Assembly: GCA_035236585.1 (NCBI GenBank)
Contig: CP141132.1
Coordinates: forward strand, 21,799,945-21,863,944
Source of the DNA: Warburgia ugandensis
Taxonomy: Eukaryota > Streptophyta > Magnoliopsida > Canellales > Canellaceae
Direction of reading: 5' to 3'
Length of the DNA: 64,000 bases
Below, one piece after another: positions 37,515 through 48,600 of the stretch. Both the position numbers and the translations under genes were made by a program. Numbering within the stretch: position 1 is the first letter of the stretch; each line of letters opens with the position of its first letter. The notes under the pieces are model-generated. The model was not told the origin of the DNA and did not search any database. It saw only the letters and a list, made by a program, of their open reading frames with translations.

Positions 37515-38500
37515 GGCTTCATTTAGTCTCAAAGTTTTTAAATCTTTTCTTATCACTTCTATCCATGTTCTTTTAAGCCTTCCCCTTGCTCTTTTAGAAC
37601 CTTCGACTTGCATTCCTCACTCTTTCAAAGTGGTGCACTTTTGATCTCCCTTGGACATTTCTATACCATCTAAGTTTAATCTCCCTCATCTTGTTACAAT
37701 TGGTGTTCCTCCTAAATTTCTTCTAATGTTTTCATTCCTAATTGTATCCTTTCTTATCTTGCCACTCATACATCTTAACATCCGTATTTCTGATACACTC
37801 ATCCTATGACCATGATGTTCCTTAACTACCCAACACTCTGATCCATAGAGTATGGCCGGCCTTATAGCCATCTTGTAGAATTTTTCTTTTAGTTTAAGTG
37901 GCATCTGCTTATCACACAAAACTCTAAAGGCGCATCTCCATTTGTTCCAACCCACTTGGATTCTCTGGATAATCTCTCTCTCTCAATATCTCCACTCTCA
38001 TGAATCATCTATCCTAAGTACGAAAAGTGGTCTTTTATAGGCACTCCTTAGTTAATCTTTACTAGCGCTCCACTTCAGCTCCTCTCCTTTCTAAAATTGC
38101 ATTCCATATACTCTATCCTAGTTTGGTTTATTATAAATCTTTTAGGTTCTAATGCTTCTCTCCACAACTTTAGCTTTGTGTTTACGCTCTCCTTTGTCTC
38201 ATCAATTAAAATTATATTATTTACAAATAACATGCACCATGGAATCTCCTCATACAAATGTTTTGTTAAGTCATCCATAACCAATGTGAAAAGGTACCAG
38301 CTCAATGCTGATCCTTGGTACAATCCTACAAATCACCAGTCTCTCTGCTAGTGGTCTTAATATTTGTTACCGCTCCTTCATACATATCTTTAATTATGTC
38401 TATATGCCCCTGCGAAGTCCCTTTCTCACCCAACACCCTCTATATTATGAAAATAAACATTCTTAGCCACCATATGCATATACTCAATCTTTTCTAACAT
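37515..38500 (-). pseudogene. RTE-type LINE, 3' part of reverse transcriptase and C-terminal region
   Basis: On the minus strand the plant RTE-clade order is kept. 'DIIKDMYEGAV'-like (about 38400-38370) is followed by 'QGSALS.YLFTLVMDDLTKHL' (about 38318-38255). Next is 'PWCMLFVNNIILIDET' (about 38240-38193), then 'LWREALEPKRF.INQTRIEYMEC' (38175-38097). After that come 'AILYGSECWVVKEHHGHRMS' (about 37860-37790), 'IRMLRCMSGKIRKD' and 'RGRLKRTWIEVIRKDLKTLR' (37585-37520). The polymerase motif normally FADD reads FVNN, so it is catalytically dead. The reading frame is broken, the endonuclease half is absent (5' truncation, usual for LINEs), and the last coding residues are replaced by the (ATG)n tail. 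Confidence 0.9.
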
Positions 38501-38530
38501 GCATTTAAAGCAAAACAAATAATATTTGGA

Positions 38531-38614
38531 CCTCATGTAGTGGCACAAGAAGGGCCTCACTACTGGAGGTTCGAGGTGATCATGGGAGTGTATTTGACGT
38601 TCAAAGAAAAAAAA
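38531..38614 (+). mobile_element. SINE-like short repeat, copy 1
   Basis: It reads CCTCATGTAGTGGCACAAGA, a middle with GGAGGTTCGAGGTGATCATG (B-box-like GGTTCGA) and GGAGTGTATTTG, then an A-rich tail. It shares order and wording with copies at 38777-38882 and 52023-52113. I interpret it as one member of a short tRNA-like SINE family. No target duplication is clear. Confidence 0.5.
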
Positions 38615-38776
38615 TGATTAAAAGAAACAGGTAAGATGGGGTTGAACTTTGGTTGATGATTCATCTGTAATAAACCTATGATATAGATGGCTCGGATAAT
38701 CAAAAATAGCAGGCCGCTCTTTTTTTGCTTGCTAGTAATTTTTCGAGTGATAATATGCTCATCGACTGAGCAAAGG

Positions 38777-38882
38777 CCTTCTAATGTCAGGGCACAAGAA
38801 ATCGCCTCTCCTTACAGTCAAGGTTTCAAGGCTGCTCTGGGTGTGAGCATCTATCATTTAAAAGAAAAAAAGAAAAAGAAAT
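38777..38882 (+). mobile_element. SINE-like short repeat, copy 2
   Basis: It reads CCTTCTAATGTCAGGGCACA, then AAATCGCCTCTCCTTACAGT, 'CAAGGTTTCAAGGCTGCTCT' and 'GGGTGTGAGCATCTATCATT', and an (AAAG)n-like tail. The first part matches copy 3 at 52023 closely (CCTTCTAACGTAGTGGTGTA, then CAGTCTCTCCTTTCAAAGG). Confidence 0.5.
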
Positions 38883-38884
38883 AA

Positions 38885-40351
38885 AGATGCGTCCACAGTA
38901 TAAGAACTCAAAATTTGTAGATTTCGAATCCTCCATTAAATTAGGTTTTCCTAGCTAGGTCTAGCAGAGTGTGCGAGTGTTTTTTTATTTTTATTTTTCT
39001 TCGCTTGTACCTTGAGAAAAATATGTGGTTTATTCTAAGCCTGCATTTTAGTTGATAAGCCAGATCATTAATTTCTATACCTGATACACGGGAAAAGACA
39101 CAAAAACATGAATCTCCCTTGTCAATAAGCTCTATTGACGAGTCAGAAACTCTCGTTGCATAATGACGGTGACTCCGTATCAATCTTAGCAGCCGAGTGA
39201 GTATTATTGTGACACATTAGGTTGCTACATTCAACAACCCTCGTACATAGCAATATGGCTAATTGATATTTGGACTGTTGTCAAGTTTGTGCTAATTTAT
39301 ACTTTATGTGGGTCTTTGAGAATCAGATCTTATTTTTTTATGGGCGGTGCCACCGTCGTAAATATTTCTTAAGGGACCCATCTACCTATAATATCCATGT
39401 ACCTAATGGAGAGGGACCCATCTATCCATAATAAAACACCAATAATGAGGATCAATGTAATCAGTTGAGATCGACCAATTTTAACACTATCTTCAGAATG
39501 TAGTTTTCTTGTTAAGGGACCACCAGCTTAATAATCGAGCGAGAGAGAGAGTATTCGGTGCTTGGCGGTGTACAGGTAACATCGTGTCAAAATGGGGGTG
39601 CACCCTTATTTTGTTGTAAATTTTCATGAATCGATGACGTTTATCTTGTCTGCTTATAACCACGTGACCTAAATTCAAAAAATTACAGCTATTGAATACC
39701 TCTAAGGCCATCACAAAGAAAGAGAAGAATTATATAATGGTAATGCTAATGGGAATAAACGGAGGATATATAAGGCAGAGACAAAAGTGGCTAGTGAATC
39801 CACTTTTTGTATTTTTTTCAAAGATCTAAATTATTCTTTTGATTTGGCCTGATTCAGATAAAACATATATCAATTTCAAAACCACAAGAGACTTGAGAAA
39901 GGTCTTATAGATATTTGTTTGATTTGGATTTTGGCCTCTAGATCACCTGGATTTGGTCAAATTAGATGAACCGTTTGGATCTTTGAAAAAATGCTAAAAA
40001 TGGGGCATGCTAGCCACTTTTCTCTCCACCTATCATATGCCCTCGTTTACTAGCGGGAGCATCATATATGAGAGAGCGCGCGTGAGAGAGAGAGAGGAAT
40101 TATATGGTACTTCTTAGAGTAAAACGAGCAGGCAGCACAAAAATTACATTGCGGGCCTGCTTTTTGGTATTTTTTAGGGTCCAAGCCGTTCATGCATTCG
40201 GCCTAACCCAAATTCCTTGAATAGCTAAACTTCTATTTGAAAGTTAAGTCATAAGACCTCTTTCTCCTATTTTTAGTTCTATAATAGATGACCTAAAATA
40301 GAAAACATTATCTCCCCCAATATATAGTCTTCAGTACTAAATATGATGTTG
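38885..40351. other. Intergenic DNA
   Basis: I see no gene. It contains a short GA run (about 39540-39551) and two direct repeats of AGGGACCCATCTA (about 39373 and 39414). Another GA/CG-alternating patch lies at 40071-40096. Short open frames have no recognisable content. Confidence 0.4.
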
Positions 40352-40359
40352 GCCCTACT

Positions 40360-40864
40360 TAAGGATGGCAATAGGACAGTTTAGAACAGACTTTTGACCC
40401 TAGCTCGATCCTAACGAATTTTTCCAGCCCCTAACCCGTCCCTAACATCCATTTGGTCAGAAGCTTCCGACCCCATTCCTGTTCCGTTTAAATATTTTGT
40501 GACCTTTAACCCTAACTTTTCAGGTGCTTCTACGTCGGGTCTCCTAAAAAGCCTAAGCGACTAGTATAAGTTCATGATACATGGATACAGGCTCTAAACA
40601 ATACCATCAAAAAATTCATTTCTATGGTCAATGCCACAAAAATATAAAAGGAGATTGGAGGCATTATTCAACTAACATCAGAACTAGTTTGTTCTACCAA
40701 TATCTAAATATATGAAAAAATGGTTGGGGCCCCGAGTTTTTTTTTATCACTGACTAGCCCGACCCTAACCTACTCAGGTTGTGAATTTCTTCGCCCTAAC
40801 CCAAGCCACTTCGGGTCAGTTTGTGTTGGGTCCCCCAGAAAAGCCCAACACGTTGCCATCCTTA
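40360..40864. mobile_element. hAT-like MITE, 505 bp
   Basis: Perfect 12-bp terminal inverted repeats bound it: TAAGGATGGCAA at 40360-40371 and TTGCCATCCTTA at 40853-40864. The flanking 8 bases, GCCCTACT (40352-40359) and GAGCTACT (40865-40872), match at 6 of 8, fitting the 8-bp target duplication of hAT transposons. The AGGATGGCAA-type end is common in plant hAT MITEs. The subterminal zones are rich in CCCTAAC/CGGGTC words. No transposase is encoded, so it is non-autonomous. A 63-codon open frame within it is not a gene. Confidence 0.85.
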
Positions 40865-40872
40865 GAGCTACT

Positions 40873-43800
40873 TGGGATTCGGTCTGTCATTTAATTGAGT
40901 CAACTAGTTGAGTTGATGGTTCAACTAGTGGATCAACTACATGATTTAACAACTAGTCTTTAGTAATACCCTGGTCCTAGCATTAGCCCCAAAATATTAG
41001 TAAGCCATGGTAGCGGAGTTGAAATAACTGTAACGTTTTTCAAGCAACCGCAAAATTGGCAATACTGGATGGTGCATAAATTAAAACTCAAGAAATGATT
41101 CAATAAAAACCTAGATATACCGTATTTAACTTACCTAATCTTGACTAGTATTAGTTAATCCCGAAAATTTCCAAGTCCGCTCTGTTAATTAAACAAAATG
41201 ATCCCAAGTGAAATGCGGCTTGCTTACTTCAATTGGCTCGACCGAGTTCCGGAGTCAACAGACCTTCCTTGAACCATGATCATTGAATTATGATTACAAA
41301 CAAGATCAGATTTCGTAGACTCGTCTGCCCATATTAAACCAAGCATTTAGGCATGGAGCTAAAATTGCATCGGTAAACCAGAGGTTTGTGATCCGAATGT
41401 CCTCACCCGAGGTCGGTTGTAGCTGAAAGATCTTCTCCAATGAACGATCCCAAACTATCTTCTGGGTTGTAAAATAAATGGCTCACAATGCTCAGAAGGG
41501 GTAGAGGACTAGGTTCCCTCGCTTCTAGGGAATTGTGGTCCCGGAGATTCATAGTTTGGATGAACAGCACATTGACTTTGAGTAACGTATCCAGCTTTAG
41601 ACACCAAGCGATTTTCATGACGATAGTTGATCTAGAGCAAATGTCTTATAGCGCATTGGCGCAAGCGCAACATTGTTGGGGAACGCTATCCATTCATCGG
41701 TTAAGATTTTACCTTAGTCCTTTTGTTTCAAACATCTGGAGCCGTCCGTAATGTAATATAAGTAAATATATAATTTTAATTAATAAATTAATGCATTTAC
41801 AAAAACAATGGAGAGTGACTGGGCAAAATGTCTCTCTCCTTTGAAGTAAAGCCGACGTCTTTCTTACCTTCACGGGCACGCATTAGACTCTACACTAGCA
41901 GGATTTGTTCCCAACTGTCGGCTCGACCAGGGCCTACTACTCTTTTCATCTGTGGAATCATCAGAGTAATTAGTGCATGACCGCTGTTTTGCAACGCTTT
42001 CTGTGTATCATTGGCCGCTACAGAAACATAATACCCAATAATAAAAGTGCACTGTTTCTCAATGGACGCTTTTATCATGCTTGGCCCACCACGGTATTAA
42101 ACCACTTAATTGAAGGCCCCACAACGGTTAGCTGTGTAAGGAAACCAATCACATGCCCCAAAAGTTTTTGGCCATCTCTTATGATTAAAATGAGGGCTCG
42201 ACAACATCTTATGTTCCCTCACCTGTGGCACCCCATTTTCTCCTGATCTGCACCACCTTGGCTAGTCACACGCGCTCTCGTTTCCGTTCTAACCATCCAC
42301 TTTCTCGATCCAAAGTGGATGATTTCAAATACTAGAATCATCCAAACATGCATCGTTTCTCGATTAGATGATGTCAGATGAACGGGTCAGATTAACAACA
42401 ATTGTGGTTCGTCATGTCAGAGTGGCTGCACCCCACAACTTAATACGTGATCGCGCCCTACCGTAAGATTCCTCATCGACAATTATAATTGTGGGTTCCA
42501 TATGTCACTACAAAATCACAAAATTTCTATTCACAGCCAACTGAAAAGAGTTAAAAACGAACAGGGTGACGATCACACATCTGTCAGTACATGTGAGATG
42601 GGGAAGCAAAGGCTAACGGGCGGATGTTGGCACATAACGTCAATAATGGCCATGTGAAAATATGACCGTTAAACCAACAAGTTGGTCATAGATAGCATCT
42701 TCCTTCGTATTTCGTTCATTTGCAGTTTCCACCCACCACCCGCACTCACGGGGGAGCTGCCTCCTACACCGGTTTCTTCTCGTATCTTCTACTCTCCGTT
42801 TCGAAGAAGAGAAGAACGGCAACAGTAAAAGGATAATAGACTACAGGCAGTTTTTCTATTTTTTTTTTTTTTTCCCTTTAATGTCTTAATCGGCAGATTA
42901 AAAAGAACAAGTTTAGTCGGACACTTAAAAATGCAAGTGGGATTATATTTAGAAAAAAGAAATGCCATCCGGAGAGCCCTAGTCCCTTACCCCTCTGTCG
43001 AAATCCTAACTTTCAATGATCTGATATGTTTTTCACCCTCCCCAAGATAAGTTAAAATTATATTCATTTGATGTCTGTGGCTGAATTTGAAAGATTGGAG
43101 AAGATGAATTAGCCAAATCATCCAGAGGTGACCACTAGATGAAGAAGTTACAGTGTCAGTCTGGAACTCAATCCTAAATGAATTTCTCTTTAGAAGAATG
43201 CTATTTGGCCTAAATTTTAGATCCTGCCTAATTAGGCCCTAACTTGGATGGCCAACTCAATCATCTTGTTCAGTCTCTCCTATTTAAGTTATCTCCAAAA
43301 AATTCATGCCCACTAGATGCTTCTAGCTTCTAATTTTTTAAGGTGAAATTCTAGCACATTAACACAAAGTCTCTTGCCAAGTGACCAGGGTTAGAGGTTA
43401 CATGTCTAACATTCTTGGTCACGACAGAGAGCGCTTAGTGATTTATTTTATAATTCTTCAATTTTAGTAACCTCCACGACAAAATTTTAATAGATGGGTT
43501 GAATTTTGGAAATTAATGGTATAATATTCAAAAACGGTTCCACATAATCGTAGATCGTTTGTTCGTGTGGGGTAGGTTTGGAGGTAATCTAAACGGCTCA
43601 TTGGATGATCTTAATTCTTAAGCATTACCTATGAGCAAAAGGACGGCTCACAAAGTGGAAGGGAAAATGGTAGAAAATTCTAACCATTTCAAGAATAAAG
43701 TCATCATCCTGAGGTATATATAAAGATGAACAGTTCGAATCAAATCACCGATTACCTGGCCTCACATTTACTTCTTTGACTCTGTACATCGGTGTCTGAT

Positions 43801-44260
43801 TTGGAGCAAAGACATATTAAAATTCACTGTGATGAGCGGTTCCCGTTACCGAATTTTCCGGCCATGCGTACCTCGAAGCTCCGGATCAAATTCTACTTTT
43901 TTGATCGGGCGACCATGAAAACAATTTGTAGAGGCCGGGGACCGCCCATAAAAACACTCCCTCGTAACGGCTGGCACGGGAACGCGTACAGTCTGGAAAA
44001 GGATGTTGGAGAAGGCCCGAATCCTACCGTAAAGCATCCTACTCCGGCCCACCCAATCAACGGTAGCACAGCCGAACTTGTTAAATCCAAAATATAATAA
44101 CGTGGCAGTCATCCATTGGTATTTTCATCTGGCATGTAAACTGCTCCCTTGATAATCACTGACGTTCACAAGCAACCAATGTGGGCCCATGACAGACTGT
44201 GGTCAGTAGCGATAGATCCGGACCATTTTGTTTTCTTGCGTGTAATCGAACCTTCCCTTC
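40873..44260. other. Intergenic DNA upstream of the arabinogalactan protein gene
   Basis: The composition is more balanced than in the LTR regions, and several frames of 60-100 codons are open (for example 41488-41751, 41977-42246, 43792-44097 and their antisense). None shows a domain, splice pattern or family match I recognise. The last few hundred bases are presumably the promoter of the downstream gene. A T run lies at about 42859-42874. Confidence 0.45.
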
Positions 44261-44268
44261 CTATTTAT
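44261..44268 (+). promoter_or_regulatory. TATA-like box of the arabinogalactan protein gene
   Basis: CTATTTAT lies 90 bases before the start codon and is followed by a pyrimidine-rich stretch with candidate transcription starts (CCTTCACCGCACTA, about 44291). The 5' leader would be about 60 bases. Confidence 0.55.
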
Positions 44269-44357
44269 TCTCTCCCTTTCCCTTCCACATACCTTCACCG
44301 CACTAGTCTAGTGGCACAGGTTAACACATAACAGTGCGCACGATAACAACCACTGCC

Positions 44358-45719
44358 ATGGATCGCCGCTCTCTATTTGCCATTGCTTTCCTCTGCATTG
44401 CTCTAACCACCGTCAGCGGTCAATCTCCCGCTGCCGCTCCTTCTACAACTCCCATGACCCCGACCCCGACTTCTTCCCCGCCGGCAGCAGCGACTGCACC
44501 GACTCCACCAGCAACTCCGACTCCAGTAGCTACTCCTCCAACAGCTACTTCCTCTCCACCGGCAACCTCCCCGACGGCAGCTCCACCAAAGGCAACCCCA
44601 CCGCCGGTTGCAGCTCCTGTTGCTACTCCTCCAGCTGCAACACCACCTCCGGCGAAGGCTCCTGTTACTCCTCCTCCGGCAAAGGCTCCTGTTACTCCTC
44701 CGGCAAAGGCTCCTGTTACTCCTCCTCCGGCTCCAGTTCCGGTTACCTCCCCACCTTCTCCTCCACCTACGTTGCCTCCTCCAGTGGCGGCGCCAGTCAG
44801 CTCTCCTCCTCCAGCACCGGTTGCATCCCCACCTGCAGTGACTCCCGCTCCAGCCCCGAGCAAAAAGAAGACGAAGAAGCACCACGCTCCAGCCCCATCT
44901 CCGGTCTCTTTGAGCCCTCCTGCACCACCCACTGAGGCTCCTTCTAGTGATATTGGTGCTCCTGGACCTTCTGTTGTGCAAGATCAGGTAATTTTTTCCC
45001 TTCTTCCCTTGTAGTTATTTTTGCCGTTCTGCTCTAACATGCGCCGGATAGACGTTGCGTGACATCCTATTTTTTCAGTCAGATCTATACTCCTAGGTAG
45101 CCCATATCTTTAATCACGCGGTATATTATTGTTGGATAGACTTGATCTAGCAGTACCTGCACTCACCCAATTATCAGAGGTCTTGTGAACACACGTGGGA
45201 CCGAACAAATTACACGGGTCTCATTGATGGAACCAGTAGTCCCGCGCATCCTACAACGTGTAAGCTTAAACCAATGGCGCACCATAGCAGTTCTTAGGTT
45301 CAGCTAACGTGCGCATATAGTTTCCAGATCTGGCTGGGTAGCGAAGCTGTTGCAGTAAATTTCCTCGTGATCATCAGTTTTGAACGCCGTGTCAGATATC
45401 GGATTTCAAAGTGTATTAATTTTTATTTTTTGAGTTTGTATGTGTGATGGAGATCTCAAGGCAGGTTATCTGAACCGCTACTCCTTACCATTAGAGAATC
45501 TCACCCCTAGAGTACGGACTCCTGCACATGTGTTGGCCAACCGGTTCTGATACCTTGGAAGCAATGTGGGTCCACAACCAATTTTCCTGTAATTGCTAAC
45601 GTACGATCCTTTATGTTTCGATGCAGAGTGGTGGCGATAAGATCGGTTGTGTAAGAAAGACTGTGGCAAGTCTGACCGTTGGATGGGCTCTTCTCTTCTT
45701 CCTTGGTATCGCTGTCTAG
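44358..45719 (+). CDS. Lysine-rich classical arabinogalactan protein (AGP17/18/19 type), two exons
   Basis: The coding sequence is 44358-44987 joined to 45627-45719, 240 residues. The chosen start is ATG 44358 in the context GCCATGG. The frame stays open upstream to 44334, but only a GTG lies there. Residues 1 to about 22 are a signal peptide (LFAIAFLCIALTTVSG) with likely cleavage before Gln22 or Ser23. Residues 23-168 are Pro/Ala/Thr/Ser-rich with many AP, SP, TP and PP dipeptides, the substrate for proline hydroxylation and arabinogalactan addition; a PPPAKAPVT-type repeat occupies about 97-121. Residues 169-176 (KKKTKKHH) are the short lysine-rich patch that defines the AGP17/18/19 group. 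A second Pro-rich block follows. Exon 2 gives a C-terminal segment ending in a hydrophobic tail (VGWALLFFLGIAV), fitting a GPI-anchor signal. The expected place is the outer face of the plasma membrane and the cell wall, with roles in growth and signalling by analogy. It has no visible defect and is the only convincing host gene here. Confidence 0.93.
44988..45626 (+). other. Intron of the arabinogalactan protein gene
   Basis: The 639-bp intron has GT-AG ends. The donor is CAG|GTAATTT after codon 210, and the acceptor is TTTCGATGCAG|AGTGG. The phase is 0, and skipping it joins the Pro-rich body to the GPI-signal exon in frame. Reading through the donor would instead add 8 codons (VIFSLLPL) and stop, without an anchor signal. 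The splice sites are inferred from frame and from family layout. Confidence 0.85.
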
Positions 45720-46402
45720 AGATTCTACACTTGTTTTTCTGTTTATTATTATAGATATCTTGTTATTTCATTTTTTCTTTCACCAGCGAGTGCATTACCA
45801 TCACGTGATGATGGTTCACTCACTTGGATTCTTTGAGGAGTGAGAGGGGGAGAGCTTTGTATTGACGATTATTTGATTTGGGATATGGACGCATGGATTT
45901 TCTCTTCTATATCAAGGGTCCAGATTGTACCAATAACCGTCCTTGTTTTGATTTGATATACTCACTCTCTTTTAAAACTTAGACAAATTCTAAACTTACT
46001 GCCAGAGTCCATATTTTATGGGGTCCACTTCAAAATGATCTGACTCTTTCATTTCATTACTCTAATTTAGATGTCTTATATATTAAAAAGTATGTGACGT
46101 GGATGATTGTAGCAACTTTGCTGATAGACAGGCAATTTCTTAGAAGCTGAGATTATTTATAGCTTTTGAATTTTGGCTTATAAAAAAATCTAAATTCGGA
46201 GCAATGAGATGCGTTACTCGTGAGCTTAAAAACATGTGGTCGCATCAAATAAATCCTTATCACTGTCGTTGGAACCCACCTTTCCAAGTAAAAACTAGGG
46301 GTTAAAGACTGACCTATTAGAATATTGATCAATGCACCATGACATGATTAATTTTCGTGTCAAGAACTAATGACTCATGATCGATTTATTAAACGAGTCC
46401 AC
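45720..46402. other. 3' flank of the arabinogalactan protein gene
   Basis: It includes the likely 3' untranslated region, which is T-rich (about 45730-45780). I see no canonical AATAAA signal in the first 250 bases. No gene follows. Confidence 0.4.
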
Positions 46403-46422
46403 AGAGAGAGAGAGAGAGAGAG
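46403..46422. repeat. (AG)10 microsatellite
   Basis: A 20-base AG run at the head of the duplicated segment that follows. Confidence 0.9.
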
Positions 46423-46525
46423 CATCTGTGATAGAAACTCTTTATCAACAATCGGAAACCCTAAAATAACTAAGAAACCCAAATAACTAAGAAACCCAAA
46501 CAATCGGAAACTCTTTATCAACAAT

Positions 46526-46802
46526 CGGCAATTCTTTCTCTACGGACAATCGAAACCTACGTGGAGAGAGAGCTCACCCAGCAATGATTTTCCTAAGTTT
46601 TCACCCAGAAAACCTAACACAGTGTTCGAGAGAGAGAGCACCTGTTTTGGATGAAAAACTCCAACAATTGAAAACCCAAACACGAGGGGCCAAAAAACCC
46701 AAGTGGTTAATAGCCACTTGGCCGGCAATTCTTCCTCCATAGACAATTGAAACCCATATAGATAGAGAGCTCATCCAACAATGATTTTCCTAAGTTTTGC
46801 CC
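46526..46802. repeat. Imperfect direct duplication of about 80 bp
   Basis: 46526-46605 and 46723-46802 both run GGCAATTCTT...ACAAT.GAAACC, then AGAGAGCTCA.CCA.CAATGA, then TTTTCCTAAGTTTT. The segment between them carries further partial copies (CAATCGGAAAC-like, GAGAGAGAGCA-like). The ORF at 46540-46746 is an accident of this repeat. Confidence 0.75.
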
Positions 46803-47072
46803 GCTAAAGCCAATAAAAAGCTAAGATTTCAGTTAATATTAGGGGCATGGGTCATACGGGTTAACATGGCCGATGCAATTTTTTACGTGATCCAAAAATA
46901 ACAAGAACACAAAAAGACTCGATTCTAGTCCACTATTGGCGTCGTCTTTAGCTGTCTCTAAGTAAAACGTATAGCTTAGACGATCCTAGCATCTTAGATT
47001 CAGTTTTCAGGTACAAATTTTTAATCATCCACTCGTCATAATGTGTGAAGTATGAGATACTCAAAGTTGGAC

Positions 47073-47404
47073 AATTTAGCATCTCTCAACTTAAAGATCT
47101 TGAATGTGTCGGTGTGGCTGTGGATTTTAGTAAAAAACGTGTGCAAACAGGTTTAGCGATATGGTTCAGTGTAAATGAAGAGACAGTGACGTGAACGGGA
47201 CGTTGGATTCCTTGGACACAGCTGTGATGGTACTCTTAAATTTAGCATCTCTCAACTTCAAAGATCTGAATGTGTCGGTGTGGCTGTGGATTTTAGTAAA
47301 AAACGGGTGCAAACGCGTTTAGCTCTATCGTTCAGTGTAAATGAAGAGACGGTGATGTGAATGGGACGTTGGATTCCTGGGATACAGCTGTGATGGTACT
47401 CTTA
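47073..47404. repeat. Tandem duplication, 166 bp x 2
   Basis: 47073-47238 and 47239-47404 both start AATTTAGCATCTCTCAACTT and end CAGCTGTGATGGTACTCTTA. Roughly nine of ten bases match, so it is a fairly recent local duplication. It is not coding as far as I can see. Confidence 0.9.
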
Positions 47405-48548
47405 CGCAACTAAAAGCCGGGACACCTACTGACCTTTTCTTTAGAAGAGAAATCAAGTTTGAATGCGACATCTACTGCAGGTGGCTTGTCCTTATTGACC
47501 AAAAGTGAGGGACCAAGATAAAGCATGTTAGTTTTCTAATAAGTGAATCAATTAAATAGATTTTGCTTTAATTAGTGGTGAAGTGAGATCTGGGTTTCTC
47601 CCCTTTCCTAATTATTGTAGTGAAAGTGATATCTGCAATGCTTTGTGTTATAGTGGCACTAGCGCTTTATTTGCTCTTTCTGATAATATCTTTGCACTTT
47701 TTTGTGGTGGGTTTTGATCTGCTTCACTTTCAGTGGTAGGTGTTTATGGAATTGGATTAGGGAATGTGACCCACTAATTTACCTCTTAAATTCATGATAG
47801 TGTATATTATCTGAATTCAATAAATGCGTACCTGTTTATCAGCCATTGGACATCCAACCTAGGTAAACCTCCTACGACCATCAATACATCCAACTGCAGA
47901 TGTGATTGACCAATTGGTATGTTTTAAAGCCATTGGAGACCTAAATTATGACTAGTAGGACCATGTATGCAAAAGTAGGCGTGCCTCATTATCTATGCTA
48001 AATGAGGAATGCTCGGCTGAAGGCTTATAGGGTGCTTCCTTAGAAGTACTCTTTTTTGTCCACGAAGGGAGCCGTATGAATGATTGGGCCCACTATGATT
48101 TTTTTTAGCCCAAGCAAGTAGACAGGATAATTTCTAAAGTAATCAATTGAGTGGGTCTATTTATTCAAACATGGCCCTTCGTAGCCAAAATGAAGGGTGC
48201 TTCTGGGCCTTCGGCCTTGCATTCCTCACGCTACATATAATACGCCACCCTCATCCAAGGGATTGCTCGAACAAAGAGGGCACAAAAAAAAAAAAAAAAA
48301 TGAACCTGGCAGCCAAAGAAGAAGATGAAGATTACAGGGTAACTAAGATTTATGTTGTAATATTTATCGATACTTAGAGGGAAGGGTACTGTGTAAACAA
48401 GGTAAGCCATATCTACTAAGCTATATTAGGTAGTATAATTAAGTTGGAAGATGAAAGTGGGTAGACGAGTATTTTGAAATCGACAGAAGGATATTTTGAA
48501 ATTGGCAGAGCTTGGGAATAGGAAGAAGGGCGTTTTGCAAATAATAAA
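47405..48548. other. Intergenic DNA
   Basis: No gene is recognised. An A run (48283-48300) lies in a short open frame that has no family resemblance. Confidence 0.4.
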
Positions 48549-48600
48549 CTTTTTATTGGCAGGCTTTCGCACCTGAAGGTGCAAAATCTGCCAGTAAAAG
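48549..48600. repeat. Strong imperfect hairpin
   Basis: The left arm CTTTTTATTGGCAG pairs with the right arm CTGCCAGTAAAAG. The inner TTTCGCACC pairs with GGTGCAAAA around a short TGAA loop. About 20 or more base pairs form, with one small bulge and a couple of mismatches. No transposon ends or target duplication surround it. It could be a foldback remnant or a subterminal palindrome of a DNA transposon. Confidence 0.7.

Noticed and set aside
37401-37613. Poly-methionine protein
   Set aside because: It is an artefact of the (ATG)n tract fused to LINE C-terminal codons.
43792-44112. Overlapping open frames of 101 and 88 codons just upstream of the arabinogalactan protein gene
   Set aside because: Neither strand gives a recognisable domain, and the location fits a promoter region.
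44334-44357. Upstream extension of the arabinogalactan protein by 8 codons
   Set aside because: The upstream codon is GTG, which is not a normal plant nuclear start. ATG 44358 is in good context and starts a proper signal peptide.
44403-44981. Long antisense open frames (192 and 170 codons) over the arabinogalactan protein exon
   Set aside because: They are by-products of the Pro/Ala/Thr codon repetition on the plus strand. They have no start context, signal or family, and the plus-strand product is convincing.
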